A stretch of 64,000 nt of DNA from Deltaproteobacteria bacterium (lineage in GTDB: Bacteria; Myxococcota_A; Polyangia; JAAYKL01): contig JAFGXQ010000164.1 in assembly GCA_016936575.1 (NCBI GenBank), positions 1 to 64,000 on the forward strand. The letters run 5' to 3'. The translations under genes and the position numbers were made by a program. The first letter of the stretch is position 1; each line of letters opens with the position of its first letter. Below the pieces are notes generated by a model, which was not told where the DNA came from, did no database searches, and saw only the letters and a program-made list of their open reading frames with translations. This document shows positions 1 to 9,493 of this stretch, one piece after another.

Positions 1-149
1 CTCCTTAGGAAAAAGTATTGAAGTACCTCTATTAGAATACCACCATATCCTTTTTTACGACCAGCCACTGTAATTATTTATAAATAGCAGAAATGTGCCG
101 CAAATTGATCATATACCACAGCATCCAACCGGTCAGAAAGCGTTGGATT

Positions 150-1451
150 TCAATAATTGTAGTATCTGAAATTCACCGTTTCCCCGCTGTCACCGTTCAA
201 ATCAATCAGGAAATTGCAGGTTCCCTTAATCGGCGTATCGATATAAATATTGTACGCTTGGCTGGCTCCCGTAAAATCTCCATCCCCTTCCGTGACCGTG
301 CTGCAATCGCTACGCCATTCAAACCAGGGCGCCCCGCCGCCGCCGTTCACCTCTAAACGCATTGTATATCCCGTTGAACTGTTTGACCACCAGGTTTCCC
401 AGTCGTTGATAACGACGCAGCCGTTGCCGGGAACATTCCCGGTGTAGTCGCCGAAGCCGATTGTCGCATCTGCGGTTTCCAGGGTGCAGTCAAACACATC
501 GGTATCAGAATCCGTGTCACTATCCGTATCTGCATCCGTATCCGAGTCCGTGTCCGAGTCCGTATCCGAGTCCGTGTCCGAGTCCGTATCCGAGTCCGTG
601 TCCGAGTCCGTGTCCGAGTCCGTATCCGAGTCCGTATCCGAGTCCGTGTCCGAGTCCGTGTCTGAATCCGTGTCACTATCCGTGTCACTATCCGTGTCCG
701 AGTCCGTGTCCGAGTCCGTGTCTGAATCCGTGTCACTATCTGTGTCTGAATCCGTGTCACTATCCGTGTCCGAGTCCGTGTCCGAGTCCGTGTCCGAGTC
801 CGTGTCCGAGTCCGTGTCTGAATCCGTGTCACTATCTGTGTCTGAATCCGTGTCACTATCCGTGTCACTATCCGTGTCCGAGTCCGTGTCACTATCCGTG
901 TCCGAGTCCGTGTCACTATCCGTGTCACTATCCGTGTCCGAGTCCGTGTCACTATCCGTGTCTGAATCCGTGTCACTATCCGTGTCTGAATCCGTGTCAC
1001 TATCCGTGTCTGAATCCGTGTCACTATCCGTGTCACTATCCGTGTCACTATCCGTGTCACTATCCGTGTCACTATCCGTGTCTCTATCCGTGTCTGAGTC
1101 TGTGTCCGTGTCTGAGTCTGTGTCTGAGTCTGAATCCGTGTCACTATCCGTGTCTGAGTCTGTGTCCGTGTCGCTATCCGTGTCTGAGTCTGTGTCGCTA
1201 TCCGTGTCTGTGTCTGTGTCCGTGTCTGAATCCGTGTCGCTATCCGTGTCTGAGTCTGTGTCGCTATCCGTGTCTGAGTCTGTGTCTGAATCCGCGTCGC
1301 TATCCGCGTCGCCGTCCCCATCCGCATCTGAATCCGTGTCTGCATCCGCATCCAAATCGGTCGTATACCGAGCCTCTCCGATATTGTCCGCCTGCGCGCA
1401 AGAAATAAACATGGCCCCCATCAAAATCCAAATTAGATAAAACCTGCTCAT
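150..1451 (-). CDS. Ser-Asp/Thr-Asp repeat lipoprotein with ~120-aa C-terminal domain
   Basis: ORF with signal peptide and lipobox-like ISCAQ, long DTDSD repeat, then non-repetitive C-terminus ([18 protein letters not shown]...). ATG at 1451 follows AAAGGAG; the ORF track start at 1457 is a GTG. Confidence 0.85.
   Translation of the reverse strand: MSRFYLIWILMGAMFISCAQADNIGEARYTTDLDADADTDSDADGDGDADSDADSDTDSDTDSDTDSDTDSDTDSDTDTDTDTDSDTDSDTDSDTDTDSDTDSDTDSDSDTDSDTDTDSDTDRDTDSDTDSDTDSDTDSDTDSDTDSDTDSDTDSDTDSDTDSDTDSDTDSDTDSDTDSDTDSDTDSDTDSDTDSDTDSDTDSDTDSDTDSDTDSDTDSDTDSDTDSDTDSDTDSDTDSDTDSDTDSDTDSDTDSDTDSDTDSDTDSDTDSDTDSDTDSDTDSDTDSDTDSDTDSDTDSDTDSDTDADTDSDTDSDTDVFDCTLETADATIGFGDYTGNVPGNGCVVINDWETWWSNSSTGYTMRLEVNGGGGAPWFEWRSDCSTVTEGDGDFTGASQAYNIYIDTPIKGTCNFLIDLNGDSGETVNFRYYNY
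500..1350. repeat. Tandem 12-bp-unit repeat encoding (DSDT)n
   Basis: Plus-strand units cgtgtccgagtc, cgtgtcactatc, cgtgtctgaatc and cgtgtctgagtc repeat over ~850 bp. Confidence 0.95.
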
Positions 1452-1615
1452 GAACACACTCCTTTTGTTGAAGGTCGTTCTATAATATTAGTTTCATCTA
1501 CTATTTGGATTTTACGAACAATAATTCTGTAAAATTAAAAAAATATCGAAATAAATACCGCAGATCCCACACCCGCCCAATTTTCCTGTCCGATTTAAAC
1601 ATTTCGACACCCGCA

Positions 1616-2065
1616 TCAGAACAATCGAGCGGAATCCAGCAGTATGGTCACCGGGCCGTCGTTCACCGATTCCACATCCATCATCGCCCCGAACTCCCCC
1701 TGGGCGCAGGTTAACCCCATTCGCCGAAAGTGCGCAGCCATCTCCTCATACAGTTCATTTGCGCGAACCGGTTCCATCGCAGCGGCGAATGAAGGCCGCT
1801 TTCCCTTGCGCGCATCTCCGTACAGGGTGAACTGACTAATGAGTAAAATCGACTTGCCGAGTTGCGATGCCGACAGATTCATATGCCCGTTCTCATCCTC
1901 AAAAACACGCAGGCCCGCAATTTTTGCAGTCAGATATTCCACATCGGACAACGTATCATTCGCCCCTACCCCCAGGTATACCAGCAATCCCGAATCAATC
2001 TGCCCGACCCCCCGGTCCGCAACCGACACCGATGCCCGCCGAACCCGCTGCACCACCGCCCTCAT
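1616..2065 (-). CDS. dtd: D-aminoacyl-tRNA deacylase
   Basis: MRAVVQRVRRASVSV..., LLISQFTLYGD..KGKRPSF, NDGPVTILLDS: DTD family signatures. Confidence 0.96.
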   Translation of the reverse strand: MRAVVQRVRRASVSVADRGVGQIDSGLLVYLGVGANDTLSDVEYLTAKIAGLRVFEDENGHMNLSASQLGKSILLISQFTLYGDARKGKRPSFAAAMEPVRANELYEEMAAHFRRMGLTCAQGEFGAMMDVESVNDGPVTILLDSARLF

Positions 2066-2484
2066 GGCTTCTTGATCCGCATCGCTTTCATCAATGTATC
2101 AGTGATTTTAAAGTAGTCGGACCGACTGTATTTCTCGTTCAAGATGTGAAAATCTTTCCGCGACAATCCCACGCAGCCGAAACAATAGGTACACTCGGTC
2201 ATATCTTTGCACAACACCAAGAACGCACTGTTGGTGCAATTGCTGCATTGAACGCTGTTGGCCACGCTGTGACAGCTGATGCATTCAGTACAGTGGGTCA
2301 GATTGGTGGAGTTTTCGCAACCGGTGCAATACGAACATTTGTAGCAACGGTCGCACGATGTGCAGAACACACAGTTGGCGCACCGAGTACAGTCGACCAA
2401 ATTATGACTTTTGTTGTTTACCGGATTGGTTTCAAACTCATGCTCCAGTTGTTTTAGTTGTCTCTGAAAATCTTTAACGTCCAT
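2062..2484 (-). CDS. Cysteine-rich CxxC-repeat protein of unknown function
   Basis: 140 aa with 18 Cys, including nine consecutive Cys at 3-residue spacing; 4-bp stop/start overlap with dtd. Confidence 0.85.
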   Translation of the reverse strand: MDVKDFQRQLKQLEHEFETNPVNNKSHNLVDCTRCANCVFCTSCDRCYKCSYCTGCENSTNLTHCTECISCHSVANSVQCSNCTNSAFLVLCKDMTECTYCFGCVGLSRKDFHILNEKYSRSDYFKITDTLMKAMRIKKP

Positions 2485-2498
2485 CCGCGACCTTTCTT

Positions 2499-3239
2499 TC
2501 AGTTTGAAGCTGCAGACCCAAAGGGAGATTTCGGTTTTTTAGCGTCCGGCTCCCTCAGGTACAGGGGCTCCGCCAGCGCCGTGTCACACGGTCCATCTGT
2601 CTGAAATGTTTGAACACCGCACAGCGCGGCCTGATAGGTATCGAAGCCCACGGTATTCATCGCGGCCCCAGCCCCAAGCCCTGCCAGTTTGTCAGCATAC
2701 GCCACGGCGCCGTCTCCCACCAACTGCACCGGCCCGTCGATATGATGCTCGGCAAGCGCTGTTGCCACGCCATCCGGCGAAATCACACATTCGGGCATCA
2801 GGGCTGTCACCGTCGCCGGTACCGTAGACCCATCCACACGATACACCCCCATGTATACTTCTTTCCGACGGGCGTCGAGCAGTGCTGCCACTGTTCCGCC
2901 GGCAGCGGCGTTCCGCGCCAGCATCTCCAGTGTGGAAACCGTCACCAGTGGAATCTGATGGGCCAGGCTCAGCGCTTTGGCCGTGCTGAAACCGATACGA
3001 AGTCCCGTAAAGGTCCCCGGCCCCCGGCCGATAACGATCAGGTTCACATCTTTAGTGGTGAATCCGCCGCTTTTCAGACAGAAATCAATTCGCTCCAGCA
3101 GTCGCTCGGCATGCCCCGGTATGGCCGGCATGTAAGTATGTGCCCAGTCCACCACGCGCATTGAATCGGCGGTGTCATCTGTTTTCACCCATCCCACTGT
3201 GCCGTTTTTTGTTGACGTGTCGAATACCAAAATCAGCAT
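2499..3239 (-). CDS. tsaB: tRNA threonylcarbamoyladenosine biosynthesis protein TsaB
   Basis: MLILVFDTSTKNGTVGW..., GRGPGTFTGLRIGFSTAKALSLA motif. Confidence 0.95.
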   Translation of the reverse strand: MLILVFDTSTKNGTVGWVKTDDTADSMRVVDWAHTYMPAIPGHAERLLERIDFCLKSGGFTTKDVNLIVIGRGPGTFTGLRIGFSTAKALSLAHQIPLVTVSTLEMLARNAAAGGTVAALLDARRKEVYMGVYRVDGSTVPATVTALMPECVISPDGVATALAEHHIDGPVQLVGDGAVAYADKLAGLGAGAAMNTVGFDTYQAALCGVQTFQTDGPCDTALAEPLYLREPDAKKPKSPFGSAASN

Positions 3240-3442
3240 TGCACCTCATTAGCACGCGGGCTCCCTTCAATAAAAGAGAAAATAAAAAAAATCCAATATC
3301 AACCAATCCTCACGCCATATCCGGCTTTGCGAAGACACTCCCTTGGTGGCAATCCGCAGTCTGAAAACAGTGGCAAAAAAACTGTACACGATACGAAAAA
3401 AGCGAACATGCTCCGAAAAACGATCTTTTCTGCATCTCTTAC

Positions 3443-3471
3443 TTGAAACCGCATCCAAATTGCCGTATGTT
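3443..3471 (+). promoter_or_regulatory. Candidate sigma70 promoter of rpoZ
   Basis: TTGAAA (3443-3448), 17-bp spacer, TATGTT (3466-3471), 30 bp before ATG 3501; GGAGGT RBS between. Confidence 0.45.
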
Positions 3472-3500
3472 CCCTTAGCTTTTTGGCTACGGAGGTAACA

Positions 3501-3746
3501 ATGGCAAGAGTAACAGTTGAAGATTGTTTAGAAAAAGTTCCCAGCCGCTTCGCACTGGTATCAGTTGCGTCCAAACGGACCCGACAACTGCTGAAAGGTG
3601 CCGAGAAAACTGTGAAAAGTAAAAATCGCGAGTCGGTTACTTCTTTGCGCGAAATCGCCAAAGGCACCATCGTGGTTGAGCAAGATGTGAAAGAAATGGA
3701 AGAGCAGATGGTGGAAACCCTTCCCGCCAGCGTTACCGAATTTTAA
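3501..3746 (+). CDS. rpoZ: DNA-directed RNA polymerase omega subunit
   Basis: MARVTVEDCLEKVPSRFALVSVASKRTRQL... typical omega N-terminus; ATG 3501 has GGAGGT upstream. Confidence 0.92.
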   Translation: MARVTVEDCLEKVPSRFALVSVASKRTRQLLKGAEKTVKSKNRESVTSLREIAKGTIVVEQDVKEMEEQMVETLPASVTEF

Positions 3747-4768
3747 TCGTCGCTTCCGTTTTCCAGCGTTCCGACGCGTTTCAAATCACCGAACGTCATT
3801 CCTTCAAAAATCATTCCGAACATGCCGGCAATATTGCCGCTTGCGATGTCCACTACCCAACTGAACAGCGCGAACGCCACCGCCACCGAATGTTCAACGC
3901 CGGCCATATTCGATACCACAATCGTCGCTGCCGCATGATACACACCCACATATCCGGGCGCTGAGGGCAACGCCACCGCCGCACCGAGACAGGTTGTCAG
4001 CAGCAGCGTATGCTCCACGCCGCACGGCAACCCGAACGCCGCCAATTTGGTGGAAAACGACAGCAGCACGAACCCCCAAATCAGTACCTCTAAAAATATC
4101 ACCCACAGCACGCCGCGAAAACTCTGCAGCGCAGTGAACCCGCCCGAAAATTTCTGCCACAGGGTCCAAATCAGTTTCCCCAGCGGCCCTTCCCCCAAAA
4201 ACGCCTGTTTGTCGTTGAACCTGGAAATAAAAATCAATATTACCGCGCCGAGCACCGCCACACCGATGGCACTGTACGTGATGAAAGAACGGACCATATC
4301 GGGCAGGGGGGCCACCTGAAGTGCCATAAAACCGACCAGCGCCACCATCGCCATATCCAATAACCGCTCCAGCGCCAATCCCCCGACGACGGTTGAAAAA
4401 GACAGCGAGGCGCCTTTGGCCAAGGAAGCACTGCGCGCCAGATCACCAATGCGAAAGGGCAAAATGTTGTTGGCCAGAAAACCGATTCCCAAACATCGAT
4501 ACGCACGAATCCAACTCACATCGCCGAAACGTTTCATCATGTACCGTACCAGAAACGCACGCGCAATGACAACGCCGCCCCAATACGCCGCAAGAGACAT
4601 CAACAGCGGCCCCCATTGAATCCGATTCAACGAATCCATCAGCTGCGATACCTTCACGCCGTGAAAGGCATATGCGAGCCCGCCGACGGACAACACAACG
4701 CCCAGGGTTGCAATCACTATTTTTTTAGAAGAAAATCGTCGCTTCGAAGCCGCTGCGGTGTTGTTCAA
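3743..4768 (-). CDS. Lysylphosphatidylglycerol synthase transmembrane / UPF0104 family membrane protein
   Basis: Multi-TM protein with FLANNILPFRIGDLARSASLAK and ALPSAPGYVGVYHAAA motifs. Confidence 0.85.
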   Translation of the reverse strand: MNNTAAASKRRFSSKKIVIATLGVVLSVGGLAYAFHGVKVSQLMDSLNRIQWGPLLMSLAAYWGGVVIARAFLVRYMMKRFGDVSWIRAYRCLGIGFLANNILPFRIGDLARSASLAKGASLSFSTVVGGLALERLLDMAMVALVGFMALQVAPLPDMVRSFITYSAIGVAVLGAVILIFISRFNDKQAFLGEGPLGKLIWTLWQKFSGGFTALQSFRGVLWVIFLEVLIWGFVLLSFSTKLAAFGLPCGVEHTLLLTTCLGAAVALPSAPGYVGVYHAAATIVVSNMAGVEHSVAVAFALFSWVVDIASGNIAGMFGMIFEGMTFGDLKRVGTLENGSDD

Positions 4769-4844
4769 ACTGCACTCCCTTTTTCATCCTCAATAATGGA
4801 ATCAAACTTGAAAAAAGATCTCGTATTGCCCTATCATCCGTAGG

Positions 4845-5873
4845 ATGAATGAACAACCGATAAAAACGAAAACTATCACCATCATCGGCGCCGGAACCAT
4901 GGGCACGGCGCTGGCTCAACTACTCGCCGCGTCCGGTCATTCAGTGAAACTGTGGGCATACGAACCGGAGCTGGTCACCGCCGTAAATGAACAACATGAG
5001 AACACGCTGTTCATGCCGGGCATCCAACTGTCGAGCAACATCCGAGCCTTCAATCGCTTTGAAGACGCGCTTTCGAACACCCAGTATGTGTTGTCCGTCA
5101 CCCCCTCTCAGGTGATTCGACAGCTCTGGACCGATGCAAAAAAATATCTTCCTGCACATGTTCCGGTGGTGTGCGCGTCCAAGGGGATTGAAACCCACAC
5201 CGGGAAGTTGATTTCCGAAGTGCTTGAAGAAGTATTGGAAGAAAACGCCGCCGATCGTCTGGCTTATCTATCCGGGCCCAGTTTCGCAAAAGAAATTATG
5301 GACGAGCAACCGACCGCAGTGGTTATCGCGTCGAAAAATCCGGAACTGGCGACTGAACTGCAAGAAGTCATTTCAACACAATTGTTTCGCGCCTACACCA
5401 CCGATGATGTCATCGGTGTGGAAATCGGCGGCGCCATCAAAAACGTTATCGCCATTGCAGTCGGCATCGCGGAGGGACTGGGATTGGGCATCAATTCCAA
5501 GAGCGCTCTAATTACCCGCGGTCTGGCTGAAATCACCCGATTGGCGGTTGCCTGCGGCGCCCAGGGAGAAACCCTCGCCGGTCTGGCCGGAATGGGCGAT
5601 CTGGTGCTCACCTGCAACGGTCACCTGAGTCGCAATCTTCAGGTGGGTATCCGTCTGGGCAAGGGAGAAACCCTCGATGAAATTCTGGGCAGCATGAAAA
5701 TGGTTGCAGAGGGCGTGGCAACCGCGCACTCCACCCTGGAGCTGGCCAAACACTTCAGTGTGGACATGCCCATTACCGGAATTGTAGTCGACATTTTAAA
5801 TGGTCACATTCCGCCCGCAGAGGCCGTCATGATTCTGATGGGCCGTCGACTGCGGGCAGAAAAAGACGAGTAA
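4845..5873 (+). CDS. gpsA: NAD(P)H-dependent glycerol-3-phosphate dehydrogenase
   Basis: GAGTMGTALAQLLAASGH, YLSGPSFAKE, EIGGAIKNVIAIAVGIAEGLGLGINSKSALITRGLAE, AGMGDLVLTC. Confidence 0.97.
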   Translation: MNEQPIKTKTITIIGAGTMGTALAQLLAASGHSVKLWAYEPELVTAVNEQHENTLFMPGIQLSSNIRAFNRFEDALSNTQYVLSVTPSQVIRQLWTDAKKYLPAHVPVVCASKGIETHTGKLISEVLEEVLEENAADRLAYLSGPSFAKEIMDEQPTAVVIASKNPELATELQEVISTQLFRAYTTDDVIGVEIGGAIKNVIAIAVGIAEGLGLGINSKSALITRGLAEITRLAVACGAQGETLAGLAGMGDLVLTCNGHLSRNLQVGIRLGKGETLDEILGSMKMVAEGVATAHSTLELAKHFSVDMPITGIVVDILNGHIPPAEAVMILMGRRLRAEKDE

Positions 5874-5876
5874 CCG

Positions 5877-7418
5877 GTGCTGCGTTCCCTTGCCAGAAAT
5901 GCCATCTTCATTCTTTTTCCGGTTATTCTGGCGGCGATTGTCATCCTTGGAAAAATCAATTTTGAAGCTGCGCAGAACTTCGGTCGCTGGGGCGAACGCT
6001 CCATTGTAGAAAGCACTTTTCTGCTGGCCAAAGAAAAAGTCGATCGCGTGGAAAACGAAATTATCTCCACCGACAACGCATTCTTTCAAATCATTGATGC
6101 CGAAAACCTGAACGACGCCTGTACACGTTGGAGCGCGGGAATACATTCTAATCTCGTGAAAGCCGCGGTGATTTTCACCGACGACAACGAAGTCGTCCAA
6201 TACTTTCATCGCAATCTGAGTCGAGTGGACGCGCAACTCACTTACGAACTGCTGCTGGATGAGATCATTCCCAATACCAATTTTTATGAATCGATGTACC
6301 AGCACAAACATTATCACTGGGCTATCGATAAAACCGATTACCTCATCACAACGTTCACAGAAGAATACGAAAGCCAGATCTACACCTCTCTGCTGCTGTA
6401 CGATACCGATGTAATCACGGGAGAGTTCTTTTCAAACATCATTGAAGACGTTGGGAACGATCGCGTGATAAACGTAGAAGACGCACGCGGACACCGACTG
6501 TTCGGAGATGATTTCGGTGAAACCGGTGACTTCAGCGTTGCCAAACGATTTCCTTCCACCCTATATAAATGGAAGCTGCAACTGGCGCCCATTTCGGCCG
6601 CGTTTTACACCCAGAAGGCACAGAAAGTAGAAATCGCGGAATGGATGCTGATTCCCGCATCATTCGGCATTATCGTTTTCGGCATCATTGTGCTTGCCAT
6701 GGTCTGGGTGCGGGAACGACGCCTAAACACCCTGAAGAGTGAATTCATATCCAACACCTCACACGAACTGAAAACACCGCTGGCACTCATTAAAATGTTC
6801 TCGGAACTACTCGCCATGAAACAGGTGAAGGACCCGGAGAAAGTTGCCCGGTATCATGAAATCATTTTAAAGGAAACCGAACGCCTGACAGCTCTCATCG
6901 ACAACGTACTTGACTTTTCGCGCATTGAGCGCGGCAAAAACGTCTATTATTTTGAAACGCTGAATCCAAAAGAAACCATCTCCACCGCCATTGATATTTA
7001 TCGGCATCGCGTAGAAGCGATGGGCGCCACCCTCACGTTCAGCTGTTCAGACGATATACCGAACATCAAAGCGGATCAGGACGCGGTCACACTTGTATTA
7101 CTGAACCTGATTGACAATGCCATCAAGTACGCGGTGGGCACCGATGTCATCGGCGTTGAAATGTACACTCGGGGCAAGTATCTGTTCCTCGACGTATACG
7201 ACCGCGGACAGGGAATTCCCGCCAGCCATCTGAAACGAATTTTTGAGCGTTTTTATCGCTACAAAGGCAGCGATGAAGAATCAAACAAACAGCGGGGTTC
7301 CGGCATCGGACTCAGCCTGGTCAAACACATCGCCAAAGCGCACGGCGGCTACGCCACCGTATCGAGCACACCCGGCGTGGAAACCCGTTTTTCCGTGCGT
7401 TTCCCGTTACGGGGATAA
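5877..7418 (+). CDS. Sensor histidine kinase
   Basis: Two TM segments, SNTSHELKTPLALIKMFSELL H-box, NLIDNAIKYA N-box, DRGQGIP and GSGIGLSLVKHI G-boxes; GTG start. Confidence 0.93.
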   Translation: MLRSLARNAIFILFPVILAAIVILGKINFEAAQNFGRWGERSIVESTFLLAKEKVDRVENEIISTDNAFFQIIDAENLNDACTRWSAGIHSNLVKAAVIFTDDNEVVQYFHRNLSRVDAQLTYELLLDEIIPNTNFYESMYQHKHYHWAIDKTDYLITTFTEEYESQIYTSLLLYDTDVITGEFFSNIIEDVGNDRVINVEDARGHRLFGDDFGETGDFSVAKRFPSTLYKWKLQLAPISAAFYTQKAQKVEIAEWMLIPASFGIIVFGIIVLAMVWVRERRLNTLKSEFISNTSHELKTPLALIKMFSELLAMKQVKDPEKVARYHEIILKETERLTALIDNVLDFSRIERGKNVYYFETLNPKETISTAIDIYRHRVEAMGATLTFSCSDDIPNIKADQDAVTLVLLNLIDNAIKYAVGTDVIGVEMYTRGKYLFLDVYDRGQGIPASHLKRIFERFYRYKGSDEESNKQRGSGIGLSLVKHIAKAHGGYATVSSTPGVETRFSVRFPLRG

Positions 7419-7499
7419 TCTGTCGCAGAAAACAACAGGCAATCGCTCACGCCGCGTTCCCATAACCACGCCGAAATGATGCACAAAGCCCCAAATAAC

Positions 7500-7518
7500 C
7501 ATTATGGTTCGCATAATG
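7500..7518. promoter_or_regulatory. Inverted repeat CATTATG-GTTCG-CATAATG
   Basis: Perfect 7-bp arms, 5-nt spacer, in the intergenic region upstream of the 7668 lipoprotein gene. Confidence 0.5.
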
Positions 7519-7582
7519 AACAAAATCATTCAAAAAAAAGAACCGAAAAGTGAGCGAAAATCTACAAAACGATCGAGCACCT

Positions 7583-7610
7583 TTGAAAAAATGCATAAAT
7601 ACTATATCAT
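7583..7610 (+). promoter_or_regulatory. Candidate sigma70 promoter
   Basis: TTGAAA - 16 bp - TATCAT upstream of AAGGAG/ATG at 7668. Confidence 0.4.
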
Positions 7611-7667
7611 AACCTGAATCAACCGCCGTGGTTGCGACATCAATTGCAATACATAAGGAGCATAAAA

Positions 7668-9485
7668 ATGAAGCGATATTTGTGGTTTGTAATTTTGCTT
7701 TTTGTTGTTGGATGCAGCAATAAGACAAACGGAGACGGCGGTACAGATACCGAGAGTGACACCGGCACAACTATAGACAGCGGATCAGAACGCGCAACAG
7801 ACACAACCACGCCATCTACCGACACCAATCGTGACAGCGATACCGCGGTATACTCGGACACAGACGGCGACGGCGACGGCACCGCGGATCTGGCCGACAA
7901 TTGCCCGGCGGTAGCCAATGCGGATCAAACCGACATGGATGCGGACGGCATCGGCGATTTATGCGACAACTGCCCCACCTGGGGAAATTCAAGTCAGGCA
8001 GATGCAGACAGTGACGGCACCGGTGACGCCTGCCAGAGCATGGTTGCGGAGGATCCCGACGGCGACGGCGTGGCGCTGGGCGATAACTGCTCATTGGAAA
8101 GCAACGCGGACCAGGCCGATGAAGACAGCGACGGCGTGGGCGATGTTTGTGACAACTGCGTTGCCGCGGCCAATCCGTTTCAGGAAGATCTGGACGGCAA
8201 CGGCATCGGCGACCACTGTGAAGAGGCGCTGGAGATTCCGCTGGGAACCCCCATCTGCGCATCGGGTTCCACCGAAAGCGTGCGCCTGGCATCGAACCTG
8301 TATATCCTGTTGGATTTATCCACCTCCATGCTGTATGAGGCACAGGACAACGACACCACGCGCTGGGAGGTCGTCACCACTGCGATGGACGGCGTAGCAG
8401 ACGATTTGGCCGCCGGATTCAACATCGGCCTAGGCGCATTTCCGGCGCCCTGTGATGATCCGTCCGGAAGTTACACCTGCAACGACACCCCCAGCGCCTG
8501 TTCCGCCGAACGGTTACCGTATGAAATTCTGCCCATGCAGGCCGGACGAGACGGGCAGGTCATTCGGGAAACATACGCCGACATCACACCGTTCGGCACC
8601 ACGCCCACTGCCACAGCATTGACCCAGATTCTTGAAAACCGCACCTTCGAACTGCCCGATGACCCCTATGCCGCACAGCGCACCAGCGCAGTCGTTCTCA
8701 TCACCGACGGGGACCCGAATTCAGGCAATGGGAGCTGCAACACCAACAACGATCTCAACGATACGGTTGCCGCGGCCGAAACGTTGGCGGAAGCCGGAAT
8801 CACAGTTTACGTAATCGGACTTACCGGTGTGAACGAATCCGCTGTCGAGGAAATCGCAGTGGCGGGCGGCGGTAACAACCCCAATGACCCGGACCGCACA
8901 TGGTTTCCGGCCGAAGGGGTGGAGACGTTGAGCGATGCACTGATGGTCATCGCCGGCGCGTCCATCGGATGTTCCCTTTCTATTTCGGCTGACCCCGCCG
9001 ACATGCCGGACTGGGATCGCGCCAGTGTGGTGATGACGCTTTCCGACACCGACGAACGAGTGCTCACAACCCAGGAATACACCATCAACACCGCAACCCC
9101 GGTCACCATGTCACTCTCCGGGACAGCCTGCGATGAGTTACAATCCTCTGCGGGCACCGGCCAGGAAGTGGGTTTGGAAATCCGCGTAGCCTGTGCAGAG
9201 GAATGCGACACCGAAGAAATATGCGGTGACGGCATTGACAATAACTGCAACGATCTCATCGATGAAGACTGCGGCGTATTCTGCGTTTGTGTGACCGATG
9301 AAACCACTTGCGGCGACTGTCCCTCCGAGTGCATCCCCGCTGAAGAAGCATGCGACGGAATTGACAACGACTGCGACGGCATCATTGACGAAGGCTGCTG
9401 CATTCCGCAAGAAGAAATCTGTGACACAATAGACAACGACTGCGACGGTCTCATCGACGAAGGCTGCGGCGTTGTAATGGAATAG
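7668..9485 (+). CDS. VWA-domain lipoprotein with thrombospondin type-3 repeats and C-terminal MopE-like motifs
   Basis: MKRYLWFVILLFVVGCSN lipobox; DxDGDGxGDxCDNCP repeats; YILLDLSTSM MIDAS; CDGIDNDCDGIIDEGC repeated at the C-terminus. Confidence 0.9.
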   Translation: MKRYLWFVILLFVVGCSNKTNGDGGTDTESDTGTTIDSGSERATDTTTPSTDTNRDSDTAVYSDTDGDGDGTADLADNCPAVANADQTDMDADGIGDLCDNCPTWGNSSQADADSDGTGDACQSMVAEDPDGDGVALGDNCSLESNADQADEDSDGVGDVCDNCVAAANPFQEDLDGNGIGDHCEEALEIPLGTPICASGSTESVRLASNLYILLDLSTSMLYEAQDNDTTRWEVVTTAMDGVADDLAAGFNIGLGAFPAPCDDPSGSYTCNDTPSACSAERLPYEILPMQAGRDGQVIRETYADITPFGTTPTATALTQILENRTFELPDDPYAAQRTSAVVLITDGDPNSGNGSCNTNNDLNDTVAAAETLAEAGITVYVIGLTGVNESAVEEIAVAGGGNNPNDPDRTWFPAEGVETLSDALMVIAGASIGCSLSISADPADMPDWDRASVVMTLSDTDERVLTTQEYTINTATPVTMSLSGTACDELQSSAGTGQEVGLEIRVACAEECDTEEICGDGIDNNCNDLIDEDCGVFCVCVTDETTCGDCPSECIPAEEACDGIDNDCDGIIDEGCCIPQEEICDTIDNDCDGLIDEGCGVVME

Positions 9486-9493
9486 CCCGCAAT

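Noticed and set aside
500-1350. CRISPR-like array
   Set aside because: Contiguous 12-bp coding repeats with no unique spacers and no cas genes nearby.
353-1440. Long ORFs (332, 315, 318 aa) in alternative frames of the SD repeat
   Set aside because: By-products of the stop-free 12-bp repeat; the lipoprotein frame has the signal peptide, RBS and a non-repetitive C-terminus.
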